NCBI GenBank assembly: GCA_964035545.1
Contig: OZ037766.1
Coordinates: 8,503,722 to 8,567,721 of the forward strand
Source of the DNA: Bugula neritina
Taxonomy: Eukaryota > Bryozoa > Gymnolaemata > Cheilostomatida > Bugulidae
DNA length: 64,000 nucleotides
Direction: 5' to 3'
Shown here: positions 51,001-62,263 of the stretch, piece by piece
Position numbering within the stretch: position 1 is the stretch's first letter
Layout of the letters: every line of letters begins with the position of its first letter
Made by a program: the position numbers and the translations under genes
The notes under the pieces: generated by a model
The model's input: only the letters and a program-made list of their open reading frames with translations
What the model was told of the DNA's origin: nothing
Databases searched by the model: none

Positions 51001-52257
51001 GGTAATCGCTTCACACATGGAAAAACAGAACTCACCACTTTGCAACAATTATAGACTACGCTAATAGCTGTTCTATGAAACATTGAATGCTAGTGACCAG
51101 GTTGTGATGTGAATAAGTTATTATTATATGTGTATAGTATGTTACTGTCACTATTAGTAAACCTTGTAAGTATTTCTTACATCGATAAATTCAACCTAGT
51201 CGAATCTTTGTACAAGTTCAAATTTATTCTTGCTATTTTTGGTACTTGTTTTGAATTTTATATTCTATGTTGTATAATATTTTATGCAATGCGCTGACTA
51301 CTTCAACAATTAAGTTTTATTCAGGAATTTATTCTTGCTACTTGACGTTTATTTTTGTGCATTTTTATTAAAAAATTATTTAGGATTAATTACTAATAAT
51401 AGCCGTAACTCATGGATAATGCAAATATGAAGCTACCAGCTCTCTTGTAAAAAGTACATAATTCCGATGCCAGTTTGCTAAGCAAGCTTTTGAGTGCATT
51501 TGCATAGCATAGACATTAAGTGAGTTTTTTCATTTTGTACAGTTATATCAATTTTGAAATGAAGCTGTTGACCTTGATTATTACCAATGTCGATATTTCT
51601 GATAACTCATTTTCAGCAAGACATTTTTTTATAAATGCCTCATTCTGGTACAACCTGTACTCTGTGAAGGAGCACGTTCCAACTGTAAAAACATGATTTT
51701 TTATCAGTAGGTATCCTAATTTTATAATTAATGTGTACTGGTTTTTATGTTTACTCATTATGCATACTTCTTTGCATTTAACTTGCTATTATATCAATCA
51801 AAATTCAATAAACCAAATGTTCATTTGTAGATTTACAGAGTTTATTTTAGTCTCTATTGAAAGCTAAGAAATGCAATACAGAGTAATCTACAGCTACCCT
51901 CTTCTCCTTAATTTATACCTGTTGCTGATATTTGGTGACTTTACATGCAAACGCTTGCTCTCTCTTGTCAACCACAACATAAAGCACATGATTGCACAGT
52001 CATTAGTAAAGTTCTCACGTTACACTATCACCATGTACACATTCACTATCTTTTTCATATCTACACACAATAGAAAAACAGCACAATACTGTTATTGTCC
52101 AATATTATATCTAAACAAATAAGCGAAAACAATCTCTAAAAAATATATATATTACACATATATTACTGATAAGAAAAATAGTATTGCTTGTGGATTTGTG
52201 ATGTGCTGAGCTCTTCAGTCTAACTTCTGTTTAATGTTTCAAATTGTCAATCTAAAG
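51001..52257. other. 3' UTR/intergenic region after HS2ST
   Basis: It contains the probable 3' UTR of HS2ST up to an AATAAA near 51808. No other gene was recognised; the open frames at 51543-51758 (minus) and 51871-52122 (plus) are AT-rich and match nothing. Confidence 0.45.
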
Positions 52258-52266
52258 ATTTCTGTA

Positions 52267-55200
52267 ATGAAGGTACATGTGCTGCTTCTCTTCATATTAG
52301 GACGTAAGTAATCTACATGTATGTGATCTCAGTTATATTTTATTCAATAATACTGCATTATCTTTTATTTCATGTACACTAATAATAAATACATTTTCAT
52401 GATTGTAAAGCACATGCAACTTTTCATTTGGTAATCTAAAGTTTCAAGTTTTTGAAAGTTCTTCAGCTAATTTTTAATTAAATTCACTACTTGATGAACT
52501 TTTAAAAAAATTGTAAGAAGTTTTCAACTTTTATATATAATATTTTTACCTTGACACTTTGAAATGTTAGTTTTCGAGAGCTCAGTGATTTATAACATGT
52601 ATAAACTCACTCAATTAAATGCATGTGTATCTAATATGCTTTTTTATATAAACATATTTTGTTAAAGTATAATACGAATTTTACGAAACATTGTAGCATT
52701 TCGTAGTCAAGTGTAGGCAAGAATTGTAGTTTTGTTTAAAATCGAAATCATCTTTCTCTGTTTATATATAGCAGTGCTATAGCGTTTAACATTTTTAGTA
52801 TAATATGGGTTGCAGGTTTATGAATTATAGCAGTATTATTATGCAAAAGAATTGTTAGCTTACTTGAATTTGTATTATAAATGCAATTATTTCTATAGAA
52901 TCTCCACTATATACAATGCGTATTTGCAGCAGTTATTCGTTATATGTAAATTATTCATGGATATTTTCACAGATGTCAATTTGAAAGAAGCAGCCCGCTT
53001 GACCTTCTATGGAAGCCATACAGGGCAGAGCAACTCACCAGCCTATTACGAAATATTTGGCCACTGCAACGATGGTAATAGACAAGGGTATGGCGTGGGT
53101 AAAGTTATTGATAACACTTGGGTGGTAGTTGCTGAAAATATTACATGTACAGAAAAGTTTGAATGGAAATGGATATGGTTTGAAAATGGCAACCGAAAAG
53201 ATGAAACACGACAAAATAATCACAGATATTTGTACAAAAAGACACTAAACTCTGCTTATTCTGTTATAATTACAACACTGGACAGAGGCAACAGCGTTGA
53301 CGGTAATGGTTTATTAATGGTTACTAATTTCATTCATTAAAAGTTATTAAGAGAATAATTTCTTTATAAACAAGGCAGTTTTTAGTTTAAAAATACAAAC
53401 TATTTTCTGTGTATAATTCTTTGTATTGTAAAAGAATTTTACAAATACTGCATTTTCTAAAACTGGTAAAGTCGCTGTAACTCTAAAAGCAGTTTTTATC
53501 TAAAAACACTATGAGCAATGCCCTGTAAGACATGCCTTAGAATGAGTCCAAATAATTTGTCTATTAATCTCCCCACTGGCTGTCTTTCAAACATGTAATT
53601 TTCTGTATAAGATTTATTATTCTAGCATCCATTTAAATTGTTTGTGCATATTACCTTTTTACACACTAAATTTTAAATTGTTAGCTCATTAAAACCGTAA
53701 ACGCCCAAGCAGACTCTTATACTAAAAATGGAATTTGTTTTTTTAATAACTACACAAAACTTTGTTTATCACTTTACTGTATTTTATTTCTGTTATACAT
53801 TAGAAATACTTTTAGAAATTGGTAAGTATAGTCTATTAAATGGTATGTTTTAGAGCTGATCTACAATGGTACTGAGAAGTTGGTAAAGACAGTATTTATC
53901 TTGAAAGGTATTTCTAGTGCTGACCTCTACACCATCTGTGGCTCGTATGACTCATCTGACTTGGAGAAATTGTGGCCGAAACAGACATTTTGTCAGCCAT
54001 TCCAAAAATCTTTTAATAACAAAGTTGAAGTAGTAATAGACCTTATAAAACATAAAACCTTCCATTGGCAATGGAGATACTTTAATCATGGTCACCTCAC
54101 CCCAGAGTCCTTCCACCGTGAGCTTTTGGCACAACCATGTCAAATTACTGAGGAGTCAAGAATAGTCAATAACACTGTGTGGAGTGACTTAAAACAAAAT
54201 GTTGATTCTAGTTGTTATGACTTTCAATACTACACTACAACTACTACTACCACCACACCGGCTACAACCACTACAACTGCTACTACCACTACACAGGCTA
54301 CTACCACTACACAGGCTACTACCACTACACCGGCTACTACCACTATGTTAACTACTACTATACCAACTACCACCGTTGCTGCTAGAGCTTCAGTTATATC
54401 TACTACAACAACAGACCCTGCTACGCTGGAAACACAGACGATAAGAACAGCAACTACCACGATCCCTATTCTGAATACTACAACTGCATTCGTAATAGTC
54501 TCTATAGTACCTGATAAAGTGAATAATAATACAAACAGTTCCACTAATAACGTTACAACCCCACATGTTGTTCCAAGTATGGGCCAGGCTTCAAGCAACA
54601 GACCATCTTTGGACAGGACTTCCTTATTTCATAACAATTCTTCATTAGAGGTGGATCAGATGACTACTGTTATGTCCAACTATATCTTCAACTCTACAGC
54701 TTTACCAACTAGGGAAGGTAGCCCTTCACATTCATTATGTAACTTATATAGGTTGTTTCATCCCTGAGGATCATCATTTGAGCTACATTTAATTGGGCAA
54801 ATATTATTTATATATACTTTTAGATGAAAAAGTAAAAACCATCCTTTTGGTATCTGTACCAGTAGCCGTAGTAGCTATTATACTGGCAGTGACCGGAATT
54901 ATATTTTACAAATGGTAAGTCTACATGTCTTTTAGATAATGCTTGCAGAAGAGCTTGTTTTATAAGTCAGATCTATGATATAGAAGCGGCGAGGAGCAGC
55001 CGTGGTGTAGTGGTAAAAGTTCTGGCCTTGTAAACACACGATCAGTGATTTGAGTCGAAACACTGGTAATGTTAGGAAGAGCATTAGGTAATAATTGCTC
55101 CTGTGTCACAGATAAATAATTGTCCTTAGCTCCCTATAAAAAACCCTTTCGACCAGGGTTTCTTACAAGATGGCGACTATACACTTGATTTGAAAGCTGT

Positions 55201-55450
55201 AACACGCAGTAGCTTTCTTCTCTTCAGGCATAAGAAGCGTGCCAATCTTAAACTGCTTCGTATGAGAACTCACAAAAGCCCTGAGAACAATGACGTAGCC
55301 GATGACATGTTGACTGAGACAACTATTGGAGATGACTCAAGTATCCAGGGACATGCTAACAGCCCTACCCGCATCACTCAGGGCGAGAGTAAAGATCTCC
55401 CTCAACAAGTCTACGAGACTCCAGCACAATTGAAGTTAGTACAAAAATGA
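52267..55450 (+). CDS. Unrecognised single-pass membrane protein with mucin-like stalk and two similar ectodomain units
   Basis: Exons 52267-52303, 52973-53302, 53854-54717, 54824-54914 and 55228-55450 join in phase to 514 codons plus stop. I do not recognise the family. Visible parts: a short signal peptide (MKVHVLLLFILG); unit A (~20-120; YYEIFGHCND, FEWKWIWFENG); unit B (~125-235; DLYTICGSYD, FHWQWRYFNHG), with the shared pattern F-x-W-x-W-x-(W/Y)-F-x-x-G; a Thr-rich stalk (~249-300, TTTTQA-type repeats) followed by a Ser/Thr/Asn-rich region with several N-glycosylation sequons (NNTNSS, NNSS, FNST); one membrane segment (~416-438, ILLVSVPVAVVAIILAVTGI) with the stop-transfer sequence YKWHKKR; and a 75-residue cytoplasmic tail ending in VYETPAQLKLVQK, whose tyrosine could be a signalling site. 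The layout is that of a type I cell-surface receptor or adhesion molecule. All but the last internal junction are phase 1, typical of extracellular modules. Function is unknown. A polyA signal lies at 55643-55648. Confidence 0.85.
54233..54385 (+). repeat. Coding minisatellite for the threonine stalk
   Basis: These are tandem ACT/ACC/ACA codons with an 18-bp unit (ACTACCACTACACAGGCT and close variants, encoding TTTTQA/TTTTPA) repeated about four times between less regular threonine runs. The opposite strand is open through it only because the reverse complement encodes Val/Ala repeats. Confidence 0.85.
54991..55195 (+). mobile_element. Second, diverged copy of the tRNA-derived SINE
   Basis: GAGCAGCCGTGGTGTAGTGGT retains the A box. 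The B box is decayed (GATTTGAGTCG). The body ATGTTAGGAAGAGCATTAGGTAATAATTG and the terminal stem-loop (AAACCCT/AGGGTTT, 55141-55161) match the copy at 31657. No clear target-site duplication remains. It sits in the last intron of the mucin-like gene and ends about 30 bases before the final exon. Confidence 0.85.
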
Positions 55451-55648
55451 AAGTTTATAAGAAATGTAATCTAGATAAAAACTGCTTGCTCAATTTTTTT
55501 CAGTGTGGCTTTACGTTTGTTATTTGCACTAAAGCACCATATTGCCTTTAACAGCATTAGTACTTACATATTTTTTGGTGTTTGCAAGAGAAACTTATTT
55601 TAGTTTTACTGCATTCAAGTTTCAAATTGCGCATGAAAGGTAAATAAA

Positions 55649-57094
55649 ATCAACTTAATAGTCTGTAAAGCTCAAACTCTAAGCCAGAACTTTAAAATCA
55701 AACAAAGGATAATTAATTCAGCATATTATTTAAACATTTGTAATTTAACCAACCATAATTTTTATTTGCTGCATCTAGTGCCAGTGCTGCATACTGGTTT
55801 AGGTAATTTTAATTTCTTTTAGCACACAAAAGGTGGATGCAAGCCTAACATTTGTTAGAAATTCTTTGTATGCTTCACAAGAAGAGATCTAAGAGTGTAT
55901 CCAGCAAAATGACAATCATCCATCAAAGAATGGGCAGTTCTGTTGAAAATGCTGACATTTATAATAGCATTTGATGAACTTGACTTCTGTATTCTACCGC
56001 CATGTAATATTATAATAAAAGTTAGTTGACAGAACATTGGATTATTGACATCTTAGTAAATTAACTTGATTTTGTCAGCAAACAAATTATAATATAATGA
56101 ATAAATGCTAATTTTAGCATCTATACTCTTTTATCAAGTCTAATGGCTATGCTATATTTGCCCTGTTAGCAAATGCAATATATATATTGAGATATATGTT
56201 GAGATATATATATATTATATATAACTATGCTCTTCTTCATGTATAACATGCTTTCCTTGTGTAATTGGATTAAAATTGGCAAAAACATAGCTCTGCTTGT
56301 AACTTGACAGCTTTGACACAATTCCTATAATATAATATATTCATGATCTTATAACTTATGAAACATCAACAGATATATTTGATAAGACAATAATTCAGAA
56401 CACATTTATTAATGCAGACATATATCTGTATTACCACGTTCTAGTTATATAGATCATTATCCAGCTGATAGCAGCATTGTTTATTTATGATTGTGTTTAT
56501 ATGTTATCACTACGTGTAATCATACCTTCTACCTGTCAGGGTGTCATGGCTTATCCTCAGAGCTTTCGATAATATATATCTATTGTTAGTAGTTTTGTGA
56601 CATTTGCTTTTATTAATCATCGAAGGCTACTTACCAAAAAGCTGTTTTTATTTTATAACTGAATTTGAGGCCAATATTATAATAATTTGATCTCAGCATT
56701 TCGTGAACAAGGGAAGGCACAGATAAAATTCTCACTTACATTTTCTGTATCCAGAGCTGCATATACATTTGAACAGCTGTGACAAAATACTTGAAAAATA
56801 AACATTTTATATACTACACTTCCAAGAGAAGTGCAGGATTTTTGCTAAATGTGATAAACAACTTGATATCTCGCAATAAGCCTGAGAGTCTATGCATATA
56901 CATACGTAAGTGCGGACAGGTAGCTGAGCCAATATGCTGCAGAGTAATTTTGAAATAGGTAAGACCAGGATAATCAAACCCAACAACCCAACACACCTGC
57001 ATATGGTCCAGCTACCATTATTATATTATTTCAAATAGTTTTACCAACATTTTATAAACCTACACCAATGCTCAATCTCGGTTCAGGTATCAAG
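55649..57094. other. Intergenic region between convergent genes
   Basis: No coding exon was recognised between the polyA signals of the mucin-like gene (plus) and the BACURD gene (minus). A short TA run lies at 56180-56225. Confidence 0.45.
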
Positions 57095-57100
57095 TTTATT
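57095..57100 (-). terminator. Probable polyA signal of the BACURD gene
   Basis: AATAAA on the minus strand, 238 nt after the BACURD stop codon; no closer canonical hexamer was seen. Confidence 0.5.
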
Positions 57101-57337
57101 TAGATAATAGAATATGAATGAGAATTTTGAGCAGTAGTACTAATAAGAATTAATTAGACAACTCTGAACTGTTAAAATTTCAACTACATCAGCCTCCTAG
57201 ACAATAGATACAAGATATTACAACAAAGCATGGAAATTAAATAAAATATTACCACATCACTGTGATGACACTATAGCATAAAATATAAAGATAATTTTTT
57301 AAATAAGTGACATAAAAATTTTAACGTTTCTAATATA

Positions 57338-60300
57338 TTACTTTCTCCGCAATCTATCCACCCCTCTCTCCACCCTTTCTCGTTCATCCCTATCATTACC
57401 ATCAATACCCAACGACATAGTAGCCTTCATTAACTCAGAGTCAGGCAGCGAGTCTCTGTTTTCATATAATAAACTATTGAGTGTCTCTTCATATATTCTT
57501 GCTTCAGGAAACTCAACCTATATCGTATAAGATACAAAGTACACAGGTTACAGCTTTACAAGTGGTGTTGCAACAGTGTTGAAAAATACACTATTTATAA
57601 CAAAATATTATATAATAAAATAACCTAATTTTAAGTAGTTTAACTTTAATCTAAAAAAGTTGAAATTTTCCAACTACCTGCTGCCTTTGAGGGCTAACAG
57701 CATAAATAAATTCCCTGACACACAACAGGGGTTCATCTGTTTTCAAGTTGCAATAACTAGAATCAAATTCAAGATATTTCTACATGTGCCTGTTATTGCT
57801 ACATATTGAACTTTTAGAATTACTGACTCCAGTATAAAAAGTGTTTGCCTTTATATATGACATTTTCATCACAGTGGTTGCAACAGAAGTGCATGAACAC
57901 TGCTGGAACCAGAAACTCCAACCAAAAAAACCTGGACATACCATACCTTTGTGTGTTTCTTGTCTTGACCGTAGACAATAGATGTACAATCAACATCTAT
58001 TATCTTTTGAGCATTGCCAAAGAACGACCAAAGACAAATCTCATTGCTGACTAAGACATCTTTGATGAACAGTATTCTTTCACTAAATCTCAAAGAGAGC
58101 TTGTCAAAGAGTTCTATGTTTCTTAGTATATTGTCATCAGAATGGCTGAAGCATATAAATACAGCAGCTTGAACATTTGAAAACTAGAACGTTTAAATAA
58201 AAATATGACCTAGCAAACACGAATTATTCCCTATATTGTTGAAACATGGCAAGTTGAGATTATAACATTCCAAACATATCCCTATATTGAAAAAAACTCC
58301 AGCTTCATGTTGCATAACATTACCAGCAAAAATTGAAAAGTATTAAAAAGAAATTTTAAAGATGAACTGAAGCAACACAGGGTATATGACAGTGAATTAA
58401 GCAACTCTAAAGCTAAAAAAGAATTGGTGAAAAATGTTGAGGACTTTAAGGTTTTGAGGTCACATGTAAGTGAAGAGGAGAAGAATGAAAAAGAAGTAAA
58501 ATGACCTCACAGAATGGCTGAATGAGTTCACAAAAAGTTACATGGTAAGTAGTGTAATAAATAGTTGCCAGTTGGAGTAAATGGAAATGTTTATACAAGT
58601 ATTGTTAGACCGGCAAGAAGAGACAGAATTGAGATAGTAGTATTGGCTGTAAAGTAATTGGAAGGGCTGGAAGTAAGGATGGCTTTAAGAGCTCTGAACA
58701 GCTAAAGAAAACAAAAATGAATATGATTATAATACAACAGGAACTGCAAACTCAGCCGCATTGGAAGCAAGGCTGTTGTGATTTGGAGATGAGATGGAAA
58801 GAGTAGGTGAGAAAATGGATGCTAAAGAACAAACCATGTAATAGAGGTGAATGAATGTGACAAAAAATACAAGAAATGTTCAACTGACTGAATGACAACA
58901 GGGTGGTGGATTGAGATTATTGGAGACATAAAGGCTATATGGAATATAACATCTACTATAATTATATAGTTTAAAGAGCAGTAATACAGGATTTATGTAC
59001 AATGTACTAGAAAAATGAAAATTTCAGTTTGAGGATCCAAAGAGACAAGTAGAAGAGGTGAAAACAAGGCAGCCCCTACCTTGTATATGAGTATTTGTTG
59101 TTATGTCTATTACAGGAGAGTTTAACCACAGGTTTTCGGCATGTTGATATAATATGCTGTTCCTCCTTCGCTGATGTTATAAGAGGGACACGACAAACCG
59201 GAACATATTCATCTTTGGATTTTTTTAAAGCCTACAAAATAATAATGAAATCACTCGTCCTCAGCTAGCAACACCAAAATTATAGACTAAAGTTGAACAT
59301 TGCCAAGGCTAAAAAATATATAACAATAATAATATAATATATATAATAAACATATCTATGTGGAACATATTTTTTGAAAGTTTAATAAAAGTAAAAAAAA
59401 AGATTTTTAGCTAGAATCATAAATGTTCATGCTTACCAAAATTCTATAAAATATAAAATTAAGTACTAAACTAACCAACTGATTGCTACAATTAAAAAAC
59501 TAAGAACTCTGTTGAAATTATCATGTATATTTATTTTAACAATAAATGTATCAAAGTTTGTCACCAACTGCGATCATGTAAGTAATATGTATTTTGACTA
59601 CGGTATTTCAGTCCATGGCACAAAATCTCTTTCAAAGACAGTACTTTTTGCTTTTATTTTACTATGGACTATAAAAGAAAGTCATAAAAAACTTTAAAAA
59701 ATGTTCTTGACTTGATCAACATATGCCAGACTGGCAGCACATTCATATGTTTAATGACAGACATACCTGTTCGCATTGATCCACTAACTGCTGAATACAG
59801 TAATACTTCGCCTCTGTCAAAATCTCTAAGAGATCTTCGCGGCGAGATTCTGGAAGAGCTATTGAACCATCGCGTAGAAAACTTAAAACCAACCCAAAAT
59901 GCTTCCCACAACGGTCTATTAGAATCCAACCTGCAATTTCAGATGACTTGAACAGCATATATGCTAGTGGCAATTTGATGGCGGGAACGTCATACAAAAA
60001 TATTTTCATCAAAAGGGAGAAACTTTAAAAAAACAGAAATTCTGTAAAATTGTATTTATTACTGTGTTCATTTGCACTCTTATTTTAAATTTGCTATGTT
60101 CACCATTAACATATGAAAGAAAACCGAGAAAATTGTATTGCTGACTAGATCAGTGTGAAAATTAAAATAAGTTATCAAACATGAATTTTAGCGGTTGTCA
60201 AACTATTCGAAGAGTATGTGGCAGCAAAAAATTAACTTTAGATCTATTACATAATTATTGTAAAGGTAAAAAAAAGTCAGAAAAGTTTTATGTAAACATA

Positions 60301-60477
60301 TATACCTTCTGAATCTGTTAATACTTCCATCCTGCCACTGAACATAGCTCTGAGCATATTGTCGTGCTTTGTTAAAGTGCCAATTGTTGTGTAATGCAAT
60401 GTACCGCCAACATTCAACTTGACATATTTAGAACTGGAAGAATTACTAGGGTATACTACTACCCGGCTATCACCCAT
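57338..60477 (-). CDS. BACURD-type BTB adaptor for cullin-3 (TNFAIP1/KCTD13/KCTD10 family), 5 coding exons
   Basis: Exons 60477-60306, 59930-59767, 59231-59080, 58145-57947 and 57517-57338 (minus strand) join in phase to 288 codons plus stop (human TNFAIP1 is 316 aa). Residues ~18-120 are the KCTD-type BTB/T1 domain: [56 protein letters not shown]. After it come [59 protein letters not shown] and [14 protein letters not shown], all colinear with the human proteins. BACURDs bind cullin-3 through the BTB domain and recruit RhoA for ubiquitination, affecting the actin cytoskeleton. Vertebrates have three paralogs, and this single gene may be pro-orthologous to all, so no symbol is given. ATG 60477 is the first in frame after a 3' splice site at 60513-60512. 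The C-terminus is short and charged ([16 protein letters not shown]). Confidence 0.95.
58365..59000. other. Purine-rich segment in BACURD intron 3, possible decayed coding remnant
   Basis: The plus strand is strongly A/G-rich and reads, through several stops, as charged peptide fragments such as [17 protein letters not shown] and [15 protein letters not shown] similar purine-rich stretch, on the minus strand, lies in the RING ligase intron at about 12540-12900. Both look like degraded retroelement or coding DNA, but no family could be named. Confidence 0.3.
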
Positions 60478-60513
60478 CTTCTCCAGACTCAATTCAACTG
60501 ATTAATTATATCT

Positions 60514-61789
60514 ATAAACAAAACTAAAAGAAAATAGTGATATTTTCAAAAGCATTATGATAATCAATATCAATTATTCCTTTCAATCATGAATGTAGTT
60601 ATACTGAAAGCATTGAGCATTTGTAATCGAATAATCTTTAGTAGAGACCTATTGTCTCGCTGGTATAAAGTATAACTGATGTGACAGTATGCATGGTTTA
60701 ATAAAAATAGTATAAGATCTATAAGAAAAGGTATGGTAAAATGTATTTTAAATTTATAAAAAATAAAATAAATATTATCTAGTAGGTACTGACTAATAAT
60801 TAGTTCTTCAACAATTTTACTTTAAAGACAGTTATATTTATCTAGTTGTATTTTTAATTTAGCTTAAAATACTCAAACTACAACTATAATTCTTAAATAA
60901 AAGATTGCTGCTAACTTTAATATGCGAAGAGTTTTGTCCAACAGTCAAAACACAATTTGCATACCAAGTATTGCAGGGGGAAGTGTTACAGCAGCTGGAA
61001 TGACACAGACAGAGTAACAGAAACAATAAAGACAACAAGAAAATACAGAAAAAAAAACTAACAAGGAAGGAAAGAAAGAAGCAATCCTTTTTCTAACAGA
61101 TTATCCACATACACTTTATGTTTTCATAGCTGCTAAGGTTAATTTCATTTGAAAAAGCAGCTAACGCCTCTCTGGGATAAAGCAGATAATATCGTTGTAT
61201 AAGAACCTAGATAACATACCTAGACAAATTTCCACTGAACACCAGAGCTGAGCATAACTCAAGTTTAATTGAGTACGTACGCATGCAGCACTCAAAATGA
61301 AATTTTTGACTTCAGTGGACTTGTTAAAACCACCGACTTAACTTGTTTCACTGATTGACTTCCTGACAACTTTAATAACATAATGTATGTGTATATATAA
61401 CAAAGAGCTTTCATGTGTGGCTTCTCCATACAAACTTGCAAGTGCAACTTGGCCCCCCCCCCCTTATTGGATAAGATGTAAATAAGCATATTGTGTCCAT
61501 AACTTTTCAGGGTTTGCTGAGATTGGTTATCTTTAACCTGTCAAATGCTTTGGTTATACTGATTTTGTTTTTCAGTGCACAAGAAGATGGAGCATTAATT
61601 ATGGCTCAAACATTTCATTATTAAATTACATTATTCACAATTAGCATATTATTTTACGAAAAATTTAGTTAAATCTTCAGTTTGAGTTTAACTATAATGA
61701 TTTATTCAATAATATAAACATTGATAATTGAGATCTAAATTTGTGTTTTATGTTTAATAAATATTATCACAACAATTAAGTCACCATCA
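60514..61789. other. Upstream region of BACURD; no gene recognised
   Basis: It contains a 12-base C run at 61452-61463 and otherwise AT-rich sequence. A non-coding 5' exon of BACURD may lie here but cannot be placed. Confidence 0.4.
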
Positions 61790-62250
61790 CAATGACTATC
61801 ACTGTATCAGTATGGGCATCACTATGAGTGAGTATGACAAGCAAAGACTAATACTAATAGTATAACTATTAGTAATAATACAAGTATAACTATTACAATT
61901 ACTTATAGTTATAATATTTATACTAATAGTAATAGTAATTATAGTAATACAAATGCTAATACTTAATAGCAATAGCAATAGTAATAGTAATAGTAATAGT
62001 AATAGTAACACTCAGTAATACTAATACTAATAATAAGATTAAATAAGTAACTGTAATACTAAGTGTAACACTAAAAGTAAAAGTAAATCACTTAAAAGTA
62101 AATGTAATAGTAATAATATTACTATTAGTATTAAATTTAATATTATATTATTAGTATTACTTTATTAGATTTAGTATTACTATTACTATTAGTATAACTA
62201 TAAATATTAAGTATTACTAAGAGTAAGTGACTAAGTCTAAGACACTAAGA
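61790..62250. repeat. Degenerate triplet satellite array
   Basis: AGT/AAT/ACT triplets dominate (61970-62005 is nearly pure AGTAAT), with the three-base rhythm broken by occasional insertions. The array directly abuts the 3' end of the LINE at 62.3 kb, like the array at the 5' truncation of the other LINE. Confidence 0.8.
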
Positions 62251-62263
62251 CTAATGACTAATA

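Noticed and set aside
53035-53223. Minus-strand frame opposite mucin-like exon 2
   Set aside because: It is a shadow frame; the plus strand has in-phase splice sites and sequons.
54230-54598. Val-rich minus-strand open frame
   Set aside because: It is the antisense of the threonine-coding repeat; Val/Ala repeats are the reverse complement of Thr codons.
61799-62011. Poly-leucine minus-strand frame
   Set aside because: It is a translation of the AGTAAT/AGT triplet array.
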